A DNA stretch of 64,000 bases from Thunnus maccoyii (Eukaryota > Chordata > Actinopteri > Scombriformes > Scombridae), in NCBI RefSeq assembly GCF_910596095.1, contig NC_056550.1, positions 25,783,001 to 25,847,000 of the forward strand, written 5' to 3'. Below are positions 25,618-35,710 of this stretch, piece after piece. Each line of letters starts with the position of its first letter. The stretch's first letter is position 1. A program made the translations under genes and the position numbers. Below the pieces are notes generated by a model. It made no database searches, had not been told where the DNA came from, and was given only the letters and a program-made list of their open reading frames with translations.

Positions 25618-26387
25618 AAAAGCTCGAAACTCCCCAAAACTGGAGAAAGTTTTCACCCAACAATATAAATTTTTGATACTGTAAAGACTATTTTAACTTC
25701 TAATATTTGTCTACTTGTATAAGTAAAATGTATTCTCACAACAGAGTAATTCTCTGTCGTGTTGTTATTCTACTGGAAGGATTTGAGTTCCTCGTTGTTT
25801 ATTGATAAACTAACCCGGCAGCATGGCACTGAGTGGAATGACAACCGCGTGAGGCACAAAAAGTGACGCACACAGTCCCTGCATGAGGTGCCAGCAGTTT
25901 GTAAAGACGCTGGCAGAGAGCACCTGTCAAACTTCATATCAAGTCACCCCTTTTTTCCAGCTTCAGTCTGGCTTCCACCAACCTGACAAACACGCAGGAA
26001 ACGCCTCACGAGTCATGCGTCCCGTAAATGTACTAATGATTACAATACGCTACGAGCCAATAGATGTTTGCGTGTGTGGTGGTGATCTCCCAAAAGTGAC
26101 AAAGTGTGTTGTAGGTTCTCCTCTGACGCAAGGAAACCATTTAGTTGTAGTGTCTGGTGTCACAGGGATGCATAGCAATGCAAATGCTGCCTATAAATAT
26201 ACTTCCATGTCCAGGCTATTTTAAACCTAACAGGGTCAAACAGGAGAGTTCAACTTCCTTTTACCGCTGGGAATTTATGTCCTGAAATGTTTAATTGTCT
26301 GTAGAGTCCAGTGGAAAATTCAGGAAGTGATTATTTTGACGACGAATAAAATGGTGAAAAAAAAAATGTTTGCAGTAAGTTGACTGA
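25618..26387. other. Spacer with no recognised feature
   Basis: No repeat or gene identified. The ORF at 25883-26224 (113 residues) has no domain I know and no splice context. Confidence 0.35.
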
Positions 26388-27942
26388 TAAAGGATCAGTT
26401 CACCCAAATTACAAAAAAACATAAAAACAAAAGCTGATTTTCTTGCTTACCTCTAGTGGAATCTATCCGCGCAGATAGTTTTGGTTCATTCTTGATCTTG
26501 GAAATAGCTGACAGGTCTTTCTGGAGTTTTCAATCACATCTTGTGGCCTTGCTGAAAGAAAAACGACGCAATAGTTCGTAATGTCAAAAACGACCTATAG
26601 TTACATTTGAGTGACAGACGCCATCTAGCGGAGAGACCCAGAGAAGTGGCGTAGTTCAGATGGCGGGTTGGGTGGCAGGTTAGATCCCAACTTGCAAAAA
26701 GTTGACTTAGTGGACATTGCTGCAGGAGACCGCCGTTCGCTTCCTGCTTCCCACCACGAGTGTCACATTTCCAACCAGTGGTGTTTACTGTTGATATGAC
26801 GACGAAGGTTGCCTAACTTTAAGGAAGTAGTGATCATTTTAACCCAAACCGTGATCTTTCCCTAAACTTAACCTAGTGGTTTTTGTGCCTAAACCTAAGC
26901 AGACCTTAACCACAGCGTTATCACATCATAAAACATCATTAGTATATTAACAGTGACGTGTAACAGTTTTGGAAACCACAAATAATGTTGTCCTGCTGAT
27001 TACTGCTGGTAGAGGCGTCTGATTAGAAAAACGCTCTTATGGCTCGTTCTGGAGCGCTCGGTCAACGATTATTTGGTTGTTCAATTTGTAGGTATTCTTA
27101 TGTTATAGAGATGGTTCAGTTGTTATCATGTGACCAAAGTGTGAAATTTCAAAATTCTGATGGTTATACGATCACCTTTTATCACATTAGGGCCAAAACC
27201 AATCATTATTTTCATTATTGTTTAAAGTTTTTATTATTTTCTTGATTTATTGCTCGGTCTATAAAACACCCTAGAACCTTAAGATATTCATATCATATAA
27301 AACAACAAAAACAGCAAATCTCCACAACTGAGGAACTGGAACTGTACAATTTTTGCTTGGAAATGTCCTTAAACGGTTAATTAATTATCAAAATAGTTCA
27401 TTATTTTTTCATCAATGGATTAATCATTTCAGTTATGTATCAGTTGATAAAAAGCCCATACTTAGGTGACATGATAACAACTAAACTATCTCCATGATAA
27501 TAGCACAAAATATGTCTGACAGGTCCAGCAAGACTGAAATAATTTTTAGTGAAAAAGTTTTGGTTCCATTTACAGAGATTTTTAAATTTCTGCCTCCATC
27601 TAAATACAATTGAGGTAAATGGAAATCCATTAATGGTGCTCACAGTGTTGCAAACTGAAAAAAAACTACTACCTAACTACTCTAGATAATAGACAAAGAC
27701 TATTATACTTTTCAGACTCTTTCTTCAGTAGAAATTAGTTCAATTAAAACTGATTGGGCCACATGATAATGACCAAATAATCGCTCGATATTGTGAGCAG
27801 CACAAACTAAATTCCATTCACTTCCATTTTATGTTAGTTGAAGGCAGATATTTTAAAACCTCTGCAAATAAAACCAAAACTATTTGCATGATACTGGTAG
27901 AATTATGTGCTTTTTTTGTCATTTGGTTGAACTGACCCTTTA
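26388..27942 (+). mobile_element. Probable composite DNA element with about 30-bp inverted ends
   Basis: Left end TAAAGGATCAGTTCACCCAA and the reverse complement of the right end TAAAGGGTCAGTTCAACCAA agree at 18 of 20 bases, and similarity continues into an A run. The 1.55 kb between them includes other repeats (26760-27010 and a short repeat at 27190-27432). It may be one element with later insertions or two separate end fragments. Confidence 0.45.
27190..27432 (+). repeat. GCTGCAACTAA short repeat, degenerate
   Basis: Contains ATCATTATTTTCATTATTG, CTCGGTCTATAAAACACC and AACGGTTAATTAATTATC in family order, ending TTAATCATTTCAG. The left terminus is eroded. Confidence 0.55.
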
Positions 27943-28955
27943 GTCCAGTCGTAACATGTGACAACACTAATGAAAGCTGTTCATTTGCACTTGAAACTGC
28001 ACTTTCATGGCATCAAAATTCAAAGCACAACCTTCAGCAGACCTGTCTTCTCGTTTCTTAAATAATAAACACGAGGCAGAGTCTGTATATTTGTGCGTGA
28101 GGACCCAGGCACACCCAGAATGTACTCTACGTCATGAGAGAAAGAAACATTTCCTCCAATTCAGCACTGAAAGCAAAGAGCTGAATGTTAATATAATGAG
28201 GTATCACATCTTCAACCCATAAACTATCTCTAAGAAATACAAACACTGACGTCAACTCATCAAGAGTCAGATTTCTTAAAAACAGTAAAGTCCGACTGAG
28301 ACATTAACTAACTACATTATATGAATATCTGGTGTATTTGTCCATTGAGAAATAACATGGGATTGCAATACACATATACGATTTTTTTAGGTAAATTATA
28401 AAAAGTGTTTTCTTTACATAGTTTGTGCAGCAGAGTAACTGTAAAATCTTGGTCACAATTCTTTGATAACCAAATTTAAAGGATAAAAAGTGTTGGTTTA
28501 TGTTAAAAATGAATATTAGAAATGAGAAAAACAGCGAATGTTGAACAACTTCTTTGTCTAGCCATGGCCCTGTCCAAAGTCTGTCCAAAAAGAGAAAAAA
28601 ACTCCCACAAACACCTTTAAAACTCACTAATTGACATTTTTAATATTACTAATGATATATTGTAAAGTGTTTTTTTTGAGGAGATACGTGGCAGAACAGT
28701 TTCTTAGTGAACAAGTCTTATCATCACAGTGGAATTTCCAGATTTGGTATCATTGTGTTTGCACAGAGACCAAAACCAAAACTTGCACTTTTAAATGTGT
28801 TTTTACACTTTGGAGAGAGCCAGGCCAACAGTTTCCCCTTCTTCCCGTGTTTGTGCTAAGCTAAGCTAACCACTTCGCTAACCACGCTAACGCTACGCTA
28901 ACAGATATCAATCTTTTCATCTAATTCTCAGAAAACAAATAAGTGCACTTCACTT
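27943..28955. other. Spacer with no recognised feature
   Basis: AT-rich. A GCTAAGCTAAGCTAACC and GCTAACGCTACGCTAAC patch at 28856-28902 is a simple GCTAAC-rich sequence seen elsewhere in the window. Confidence 0.35.
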
Positions 28956-29295
28956 GGGCTGCAACTAATGATTGATTATCTTCTTGATTAATCATTTTGT
29001 CTATAAAATGTAAAAAAAATGGTGAAAAATACCGGTTATAATTTTGCACAGCGCAAGTTGATATCTTCAAATGTCTCATTTTGTACGACGGACAGTCAAA
29101 AACCCAAAGATATTCATTTTACTATCATTAATGACAAGAAAAGCAATAAGAAAAGCAACAAATCCTCAAATTTGAGGAGCTGGAACTACTAAATATTTGG
29201 CATTTTTTCTTTAAAAAAATGACTAAAACAATAATTTGGTTATCAAAATAGTTACCTGTTACTTTTCACTTCAATGAATCAACTAATCGTTGCAG
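28956..29295 (+). repeat. GCTGCAACTAA short repeat, near full length (reference copy)
   Basis: Runs from GGGCTGCAACTAATGATTGA to CAACTAATCGTTGCAG, 340 bp. The ends are inverted repeats of each other (GCTGCAACTAAT against ATTAGTTGCAGC types), so a small non-autonomous DNA element is likely. Shared inner words are CTATAAAATGT, AAAGATATTC and GAGGAGCTGGAA. About fourteen relatives lie in this window. Confidence 0.8.
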
Positions 29296-29433
29296 ATGCA
29301 TATTTCACAAGTTGTTCTTTTCAGTCTTAAATATTGTTATCAGCCTCATAAATCTAGTATTGATCAGACTAAACGCTCCCAATCGTTCTTCCCAAATGTG
29401 ACAATAATTTCATGTTTGATTAATAATAATGAG

Positions 29434-29439
29434 TTTATT
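29434..29439 (-). terminator. Candidate polyadenylation signal for tmem100
   Basis: AATAAA on the minus strand about 820 bases after the stop codon would give a 3' UTR of plausible length. No nearer canonical hexamer was noticed on that strand. It is a weak call from a common motif. Confidence 0.28.
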
Positions 29440-30258
29440 AAACCTCATGACGTCCTGGTAACAGTCAATACATGCAAATGATTACATAAAAACAAAAAAT
29501 ATATATTTTTTTTTTTACAGTATGGGAGTACACTGTGGACAACAAAAATTTGGATGTTTCAAATTTGCCAAAACTGACAAAACTACTTAAATTTAATGTA
29601 ATTTGTTAATAAATGTTGTTTAATACTGAATAGGATGATTATGATTCAAAGTGCTTAAAGAGTATACATATTTAAGGTTAAATATTCCCTCTCTATGTAT
29701 AACATCACGTGCCAGCTGAGGAAAATACATTTTAAACAAAGATCTCATATCAAGTACCATACTTCCATAACACAACAGGCAATTCATAATAATTCCCTGT
29801 GAAATGAACAATGAGACTTTATAAACAGATGTGAAAGATGAAGTGAAGCAAATGAGGCATGAATCATTGTCCTGGATTTTCCAGTTTCCCTCTCCTTTTC
29901 CTGGGTTTTTCAAACCACAATCCCTCCCATTACAATCAAAGCCGCCACATCCAACAGCAGATTAATGGGAGACTTCCTCTACATTGCTTCGCACAGTGGT
30001 AATTCATCTTAATTGTGATACATTCCTTCTGGCTGCGTTCCCGGCTCGCCAGATGCACGGCGTCTGTTTGACAAATAAATCCCTTAAAATGTCTTCAAAG
30101 CTTTAAGTCCCGCGCCTTGAGAGTCTGCGGTCGAAGCTTTTACAGGTCAGAAATCCAACACGTTCTGGTCAACATCTTTCCGCAGCTGGTTCTCCATCTC
30201 CAAACCAGCTCAAGATCAGGAACCGGAAGTCAGGATTGTGTCATTCAAAACTGACAGT
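29440..30258 (-). other. tmem100: Probable tmem100 3' UTR and flank
   Basis: The stretch follows the tmem100 stop codon and has no ORF worth calling and no repeat I recognise. About 29900-30110 is of mixed composition and looks non-repetitive, so it is a candidate conserved non-coding segment (UTR or enhancer). Only a cross-species alignment would tell. Confidence 0.35.
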
Positions 30259-30663
30259 TCAAGTAAAAATACTCCTGTGGTTTGTGACCAGGACCGTTTG
30301 GCTTTCCCGTCGCCTCTCCTTCTTCCTCTCCAGTCTCACCTTCCAGCAAACAACGCTGGACGCTAAGAGCACCAGTCCGGCCGAGAGGAGCACCAAACCG
30401 AAGTAGGAGATGGTGGATCCGTGTGAGTTGAAGCTGTAAGCCACGGCGGTGACCACGATGCCCGCGATGAGGACCACCACGCCGAACGGGACGGTGCAGC
30501 GATAGCAGGACAGCTCCGCCCCGCCGGTGGCTGCGGTTAGCTGGACCTCATTGACCAAGGGGATGTTTACTGACGTCACGCCAGATGCCGGACGCTCGCT
30601 GTTGTTGGCCTTCTCAGGGGTCGCTGGCGTTCTCATGGTGTCTTTATTAGCTTCTTCTGGCAT
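30259..30663 (-). CDS. tmem100: Transmembrane protein 100 (TMEM100)
   Basis: The protein has 134 residues, the same length as I recall for human TMEM100. The first 55 residues are polar. A strongly conserved block (NEVQLTAATGGAELSCYRC, residues 38-56) leads into the first membrane segment (about 58-76), followed by SFNSHG, a second membrane segment (about 86-107) and a basic tail (ERKKERRRESQT). Both ends are cytosolic in the known family. From the literature, TMEM100 is induced by BMP9/BMP10 through ALK1 in endothelium, is needed for vascular development, and in sensory neurons modulates the TRPA1-TRPV1 complex. The start chosen (MPEEANKD) aligns with the human start (MTEEP). The frame stays open upstream, but a strong splice acceptor at 30752-30753 suggests the extra residues are leader and intron. 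The whole coding region is in one exon, as in mammals. Confidence 0.95.
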   Translation of the reverse strand: MPEEANKDTMRTPATPEKANNSERPASGVTSVNIPLVNEVQLTAATGGAELSCYRCTVPFGVVVLIAGIVVTAVAYSFNSHGSTISYFGLVLLSAGLVLLASSVVCWKVRLERKKERRRESQTVLVTNHRSIFT

Positions 30664-30751
30664 GGCAGGATCCAATAGGCTCCTTTTAACCAACCACAGA
30701 TGGTTCCTCTGTGTTGCCTTGTTACCTTTCTCCTCGTTAGGGTCTCCCAGT
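30664..30751 (-). other. tmem100: tmem100 5' UTR part of the coding exon, with splice acceptor
   Basis: On the minus strand a pyrimidine tract (GCTTTCTCTCTCCACTTAG) ends in AG at 30753-30752, and the exon would begin at 30751, 88 bases before the start codon. This is a textbook acceptor. It explains why the open frame running further upstream to 30807 should not be read as coding. Confidence 0.6.
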
Positions 30752-31878
30752 CTAAGTGGAGAGAGAAAGCGTTTATTAAAGAGAGCGGAGAGCGTGCAAA
30801 AAGTCAAACATGTTGCTCAACACTGGACACAGTATTGCAGAAGAAAAAAAAAAAAAAAGATCTCGCAGATGCTTTTTGTTAGAATTCAACACCACATTTC
30901 ACAATTCAACACAGCTTTCTGACCGCCACATGGTGCTTTAATAAACCCAAGTAACCTCTTTGCACAATCCAAGCCGCCTCTTGACCCAGTCAGAGGAGTT
31001 GTCTGAATGACGCAGGACCACTCAGCCCAGCACGAGCTGAGACATTCCCTAGAGAGCGCAGGATATGACATTACAAACCGCTCCGTGAAATGCGAGGAGC
31101 TTCGAAATTCACCAGCAATTTCACAAGCACTCATTCTTCCTCCCGTCGCGTCTGCTGCTGCGTGGAAAGCCGTGATTCAGACGTTGAGTGGTAATACATG
31201 AGCAGCAGCGCAGTGTCACCACCGTCTTCGCATCATTTTCAGGATTTTAGAGCAGCTTTTTGTTTCTGTTTTGTTTTTGTTTTCATTAGACGAAAAGCGT
31301 CTCTCTCGTAGAATTGTGAAAGGTAGTTTAGAAGGGTCAAAGGTCAAGACCCGCCAAGAGCCTCCATTAAGGACATATCCTCTGTTTTCAGTGGGGGATT
31401 TGGAAGTTTAAAACAGTATGCATGGTGGCTAATTCCAGTATTATTACCCTCAATATATTTAAGCTTGACTTCTTTTAAGCCTACAAATTGAAAAAAGAAA
31501 GATTTGCTATTTTCCCATCTGAGTTTTTTGGCTTTGAAGCAGCATTTAGTGTCTGTGCTGAGATCTAAAATCTATAAACAACACAATAAGATAATTGAGC
31601 AGTTGGATAAATAATGTTTGAACAATTCTGAGACTTTTCCTTTTGATGTCTGGTCAGAATTATCTGAGGAGATGGGATGCATTGAGGGGACTTGGAGTCA
31701 TGAGTAAGAAAGTATTTCCACTCTGCAGCCCTGCGAGACATTCTTTGCTCTTTTGTTGTGACATAGTGGCGTCATTTACCTCTTCAGGACCCTAAAAAAA
31801 CTGTCTGAGAAGGAACATCCGTGTTTACTTGAACTGCTCACAGCTCATAGACGATGAAGGGTTGTCAGTCCCGGAGGT

Positions 31879-32182
31879 ATAATTGATTAGTTGCCAGCTA
31901 TTAAAGAGATAAGCGACTATTTTGATAATCTGTTAATCTTTTTAAGTCATTTGTTAAGAAGAAAATGTCCAAACTCTCTGATTTCAGCTTCTCAAATATG
32001 AATATTTTCTGGTTTCTTTGGTCTTCTGTGACAGTAAACTGAATATCTTTGGGTTGTGGACATTTGAAGATGTCATATTGGGTTTTGGAAAACTGTGGTC
32101 AAGATTTGTCACCATTTTCTGGACCAAACAATTAATCGATTAATTGAGAAAATAATTGACAGATAACCAATACTGAGCTCTA
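31879..32182 (-). repeat. GCTGCAACTAA short repeat, minus copy in the proposed tmem100 intron
   Basis: Inner words TTCTGGTTTCTTTGGTCTTC and AATATCTTTGGGTTGTGGAC are reverse complements of the family. Left end GATTAGTTGCCAGC, right end eroded to ACTGAGCTCT. Confidence 0.75.
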
Positions 32183-32600
32183 GTCACAAGCCTAAAACCT
32201 TGGGAACAATCGCTCTGTAAAGATTCCCTACGGCTGCCATCTGAGAGGAGCTTTTTGTCTTTAAAAGGCGGAAACAGAAGCTTTAAAATTAAGTAAAACT
32301 CTCATGTTGATTGATTTTTCTGATTAAACTTAACTCCATCTGCTTGTAGAAACAGAGCAGTGAACACAATGAAAGGTGTGTTTCTATTTACTGTAATTCA
32401 CTGTATTATTGCGTGACTTTAAGTTAGTTTGTGTCCAAAAACCTTTTAAAGAAAAAGGAGGAAAAAAGCTCCAAGATGTGAAACACAAACGGTTTGATAA
32501 ACAGCAAGAAAAGAGAGCTGAACTGTTCGGTTCAACAGTCCAACTTACAATCAGGAATAACATTTTTAGTGTTTCCTGACTGATGTATTAGGTTACATGT

Positions 32601-32935
32601 AGGGCTGTGACTAATGATTATTTTTGTTATCAATTAATCTGCTGATTGTTTTCTTGATTGATCGTTTAGTCAACTATATGTCAAAAAGTAGTAAAAAACG
32701 CCTGTCCCAGTTTTCCCAGTTCCAAGTAATTAATCCAAATGTCTTGTTTTGGCTGAAAAACAGTCAATTACTCAATTTACAATTACATAAAAGTGAAAAA
32801 GGAAAATCTTCAAACTGGATTCGACAGATTTTTGCTTGAAAAATGACTTAAACGATAAATCGATTATCAAAATAGTTGCCAGTTCAGTTTAAATTTGAGT
32901 GGTTAATCCATTAATCAACTAATGGTCGCGGCTCT
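32601..32935 (+). repeat. GCTGCAACTAA short repeat, plus copy in the proposed tmem100 intron
   Basis: Starts AGGGCTGTGACTAATGATTA and ends ATCAACTAATGGTCGCGGCT. It lies 420 bases from the oppositely oriented copy at 31879, so the two could pair in a transcript. Confidence 0.75.
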
Positions 32936-33072
32936 AGTTGCATGTATGTGAAGAGTTTTGTTTACAGTGTAATTGAAGCTTGAGCTAACGTTGTGGAAGT
33001 TAATTAATCTACACCACCCACATACACACTACAAATATAACTGACTTTATATTTGGAGTCTTCTGTTACACC

Positions 33073-33520
33073 GTATGTGGTGACCGATCAGATTCTGTGA
33101 CCTGCGGTGTTGGAAGAAGTACTCGGATGTTTTATTTAAAAGTATCAATACCACAATGTAAAAATACTGAACTACAAGTAAAAATCCTGCAATTAAATCC
33201 CAAGTAAAACTGTAGAAGTATTACCAGCTGAATTTACTTAATGTACTCTAGTAAAAGTACAAATTTTGCAGAAAATCACACAAAATTTGCACTTTTACTT
33301 TAATACTTTAGTACGGGATTTTTACTTGTAATGAAGTATTTTATGAAGTATTCAGGTTGTGCCCAATTTTCTGCAACATTTGTACTTTTTATACTATTTA
33401 TATACTTTTACTTAAGTAGGCTTTGAACTTGTAATTAAGTGTTTTTACATTGTGGTACTGATACTTTAAAGTACTTTTTCCAACACTGCAGGTCACAGAA
33501 TCTGATGGGTCACCAAATAC
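33073..33520. repeat. 448-bp near-palindrome (foldback repeat)
   Basis: The outer 51 bases at 33073-33123 match the reverse complement of 33470-33520 with about four differences (core CAGATTCTGTGACCTGC against its complement). Pairing continues inward through ACCACAATGTAAAAA and its partner TTTTTACATTGTGGT, to a centre near 33297. The interior is the GTTGGAAGAAGTACTC-type sequence common in teleosts. Confidence 0.88.
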
Positions 33521-33620
33521 TGTTTAACACCAGTGTTTTAACTAAACTAATTACCGTCACTCCTGAACTTCAGCTTGTTGTATGTGTATTGCTCAGCAGA
33601 AAAAGAAGAAAGTTAGTTAC

Positions 33621-33680
33621 CTCACAGCCGTTTTCCATGTCGCACCGTTTCCAAAGTTCTCCTCTGCTGCAGTGAAACTC
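33621..33680 (-). other. tmem100: Candidate non-coding first exon of tmem100, with donor and short uORF
   Basis: On the minus strand the sequence ends in GGCTGTGAG followed by GTAACT at 33620-33615, a strong 5' splice site. Joined to the acceptor at 30752, the intron would be about 2.9 kb. The exon holds an ATG at 33638-33636 in good context (GCGACATGG). After splicing it reads MENGCETGRP and then stops with TAA at 30739-30737, making a short uORF. No ATG is seen in the tmem100 frame of this exon. The 5' boundary near 33680 is only a guess from the TATA-like box upstream. Assignment to tmem100 is inference from strand, splice sites and distance. Confidence 0.42.
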
Positions 33681-33700
33681 GTCTGTGAGTGAACCCGCTC

Positions 33701-33710
33701 ATTAAATATT
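33701..33710 (-). promoter_or_regulatory. TATA-like box upstream of the candidate tmem100 first exon
   Basis: The minus strand reads AATATTTAAT here. A start of transcription about 30 bases downstream would fall near 33673, just inside the proposed first exon. AT-rich motifs are common in this spacer, so this is supportive rather than decisive. Confidence 0.3.
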
Positions 33711-33758
33711 CAGTCAGATTGATCTAATTAAGACTGAGAGCTGGGTTTTTTTTTCTTT

Positions 33759-33792
33759 ATGTGTGTGTGTGTGTGTGTATGTGTGTGTGTGT
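33759..33792 (+). repeat. (GT)n microsatellite, interrupted
   Basis: GT run of about 34 bases with one ATGT interruption, just upstream of the candidate tmem100 promoter. Confidence 0.9.
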
Positions 33793-34059
33793 CTGTGTTC
33801 AGCCCCGACAGCAGCGTCTCTCTCCAGGCTGCAGTCTGACTCCCATTCATGAGGAACGGCCCCCCCTGTCAGTAAGTCCGCAGGTCAGGAGCTGCTGGTC
33901 AGACTGCCATCCCCATAGAGAGCAACTATTTCAAGTATCGATGACTGGACTGTAAAGCTCACATCAGCTACCAAATATTCCTGTTCCGGTTCTGCCTTTC
34001 ACAATAAATCGCCTTTCGCGATGACTTTCAGCTTCATCACTGGTGCTCAAATTTCTCGC

Positions 34060-35500
34060 GACAATTTTAAAGGATGACTCTGGCGATTTTTTCTATATTT
34101 TTCTTATTATCAGCAAATCTCGTGTTTGGAGTCAAACCAACAATGAACTCATCCTACTAACAAGTACTGAGTGTTTATCCAAAGCTTGATATATCTTATT
34201 CCCCTGTGTTGTAAACCTCGGTTGTTGTCCAAAAACCATTAAAAACATATTTATGAGTCATTCTGCTGCACTGGGCAACATGTTCCTTCATTATGATTAT
34301 GATATTTGGTCAGTTTGAAACAGCTCCAAAGACTAATACAGTGGAAACCGCCTATAGTGATCACATCTGTCCGGGTCAAATTGATCAATATAAGCGGATG
34401 ATTATTATAACTCTTCTTTATTTCTCATGCAGATTACCATCTTATTTCCATTCGTATATTTGGGGACGTCTTGTTTGTGTTCTATTAACAGTATGGCTTC
34501 CATTTGTATGCCTCACATAAAAACTACAATTCCCAAAGAGGTGGAGCTTCTACCACCAGGGTGTGCACAGGTGTGTTGCATGTTGTCGATGATTAGAATG
34601 GGATTAGTTGTTTTTACCTGCCTGTTCAGTATTGAATCATTTCTGCTCTGTTGAAGGTCTGATAGACTGAAAGCTCAAAATAGAGTGAAATACTGCGTAG
34701 ATCTAAGTGTGCAGAAATCTATTTTTATCAATTATGAATATAAAGTAATGAAACAGACAGTAAACGAATACAGTGCAGCTGTTTCAACTGCTTGTTGTTT
34801 CGCTGCTGCATCTCATTGGCTCGTTTTTGGCGGTTTGTGAAGAGCTTCGAGGAGATGACGTTTTTTGTTTCTCGTCATTGTGAACGCAGCACCAACCTCA
34901 GGTAATCAGCCGGAAGTAGACGGGTTACTGCGAGGCAATAATGGTGCCGCAGCCGCTAAGTACATATCATATGTGTATCATGGGATTAAAGTAAAAAAAA
35001 TTATATAATTACCATAGTTTAAAATGTTTTTTCCATATGTTGTCATGCATGAAAAGACTCAAAATGAACACTGTAAGTGGACTAATTGATTACTATAAGC
35101 AAATTATTTAAAGCGTGTTGTACAGGTGGTGTTCCTCCTGGCTGGCATCTTTGCCTGCTGCACCTCCTCCGGTGCACACGGGGTCAGCTGAAGGGTCATC
35201 AGCTGGAGCTACCATTCACTGATGTTTTACCCAGTACATCTTCCAGTGGGGGGTCAGTGGCCAGTTGGGGACGTCTCCCTGCCATCCCCTGCAGCCGCCA
35301 CTATTGGGGTGTTGAGCCCCAAAAACTGTCCCTTGAATAGGAATAATTCTGTCCTGAGCTTTTTTGATCCATAAAACTGTAACTGTGATCACAGTAAGCA
35401 GTTTCCACTGAAACTTCGATCATGTTTTCAGTCTCCAGAGAGTTGTTCCTTGTGCTTTGTGCCACATTGTAAATTTCTCAGTACAAAGTCCAAAGCGGTT
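34060..35500 (+). repeat. Dispersed repeat, family A (plus copy), split by a DNA element
   Basis: Left part 34060-34338 ends CAGCTCCAAAGACTAATA. The right part resumes at 35411 with CATGTTTTCAGTCTCCAGAG. The uninterrupted copy at 6900-7290 has these two parts adjacent (in reverse), so the host can be reconstructed across the insertion. Confidence 0.7.
34339..35410 (+). mobile_element. Pogo/Tigger-like non-autonomous DNA transposon, 1072 bp
   Basis: Left end CAGTGGAAACCGCCTATAGT and the reverse complement of the right end CAGTGGAAACTGCTTACTGT agree, and continue into GATCACA on both sides: 23 of 27 bases match. The CAGTGGAAACC terminus with a TA on the left flank is the pogo/Tigger pattern of the Tc1/mariner superfamily; the right flank reads AA. 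The interior has no transposase that I can recognise. An 84-residue ORF at 35086-35340 is not familiar. Confidence 0.72.
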
Positions 35501-35710
35501 GTGATATGTAGCATAACAAGCTAGTGAAGCTGTAAACAGAACCGCATTCCTGCACATGCTCAGTAGCGTCTGACCTACACAGGACTACTCTCCAGAGACT
35601 GAAAATGTTATTTGTGTTTGGAGCCTTTTCTAAACAAACTAATGTTTGTTTAGGAACTAACTAATTAATCATTACTCTTTGTAATGAAGGAACATATCAC
35701 CCAGGCCCTA
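35500..35710 (-). repeat. Dispersed repeat, family A (second copy, opposite orientation)
   Basis: Contains GACTACTCTCCAGAGACTGA, TTTGGAGCCTTTTCTAAACA and TAATGAAGGAACATATCACC in the same order as 6900-7290. It faces the split copy immediately to its left, forming an inverted pair. Confidence 0.7.

Noticed and set aside
30664..30807. 48 extra N-terminal residues for tmem100
   Set aside because: A strong splice acceptor lies inside this stretch, and the downstream start gives the family length of 134.
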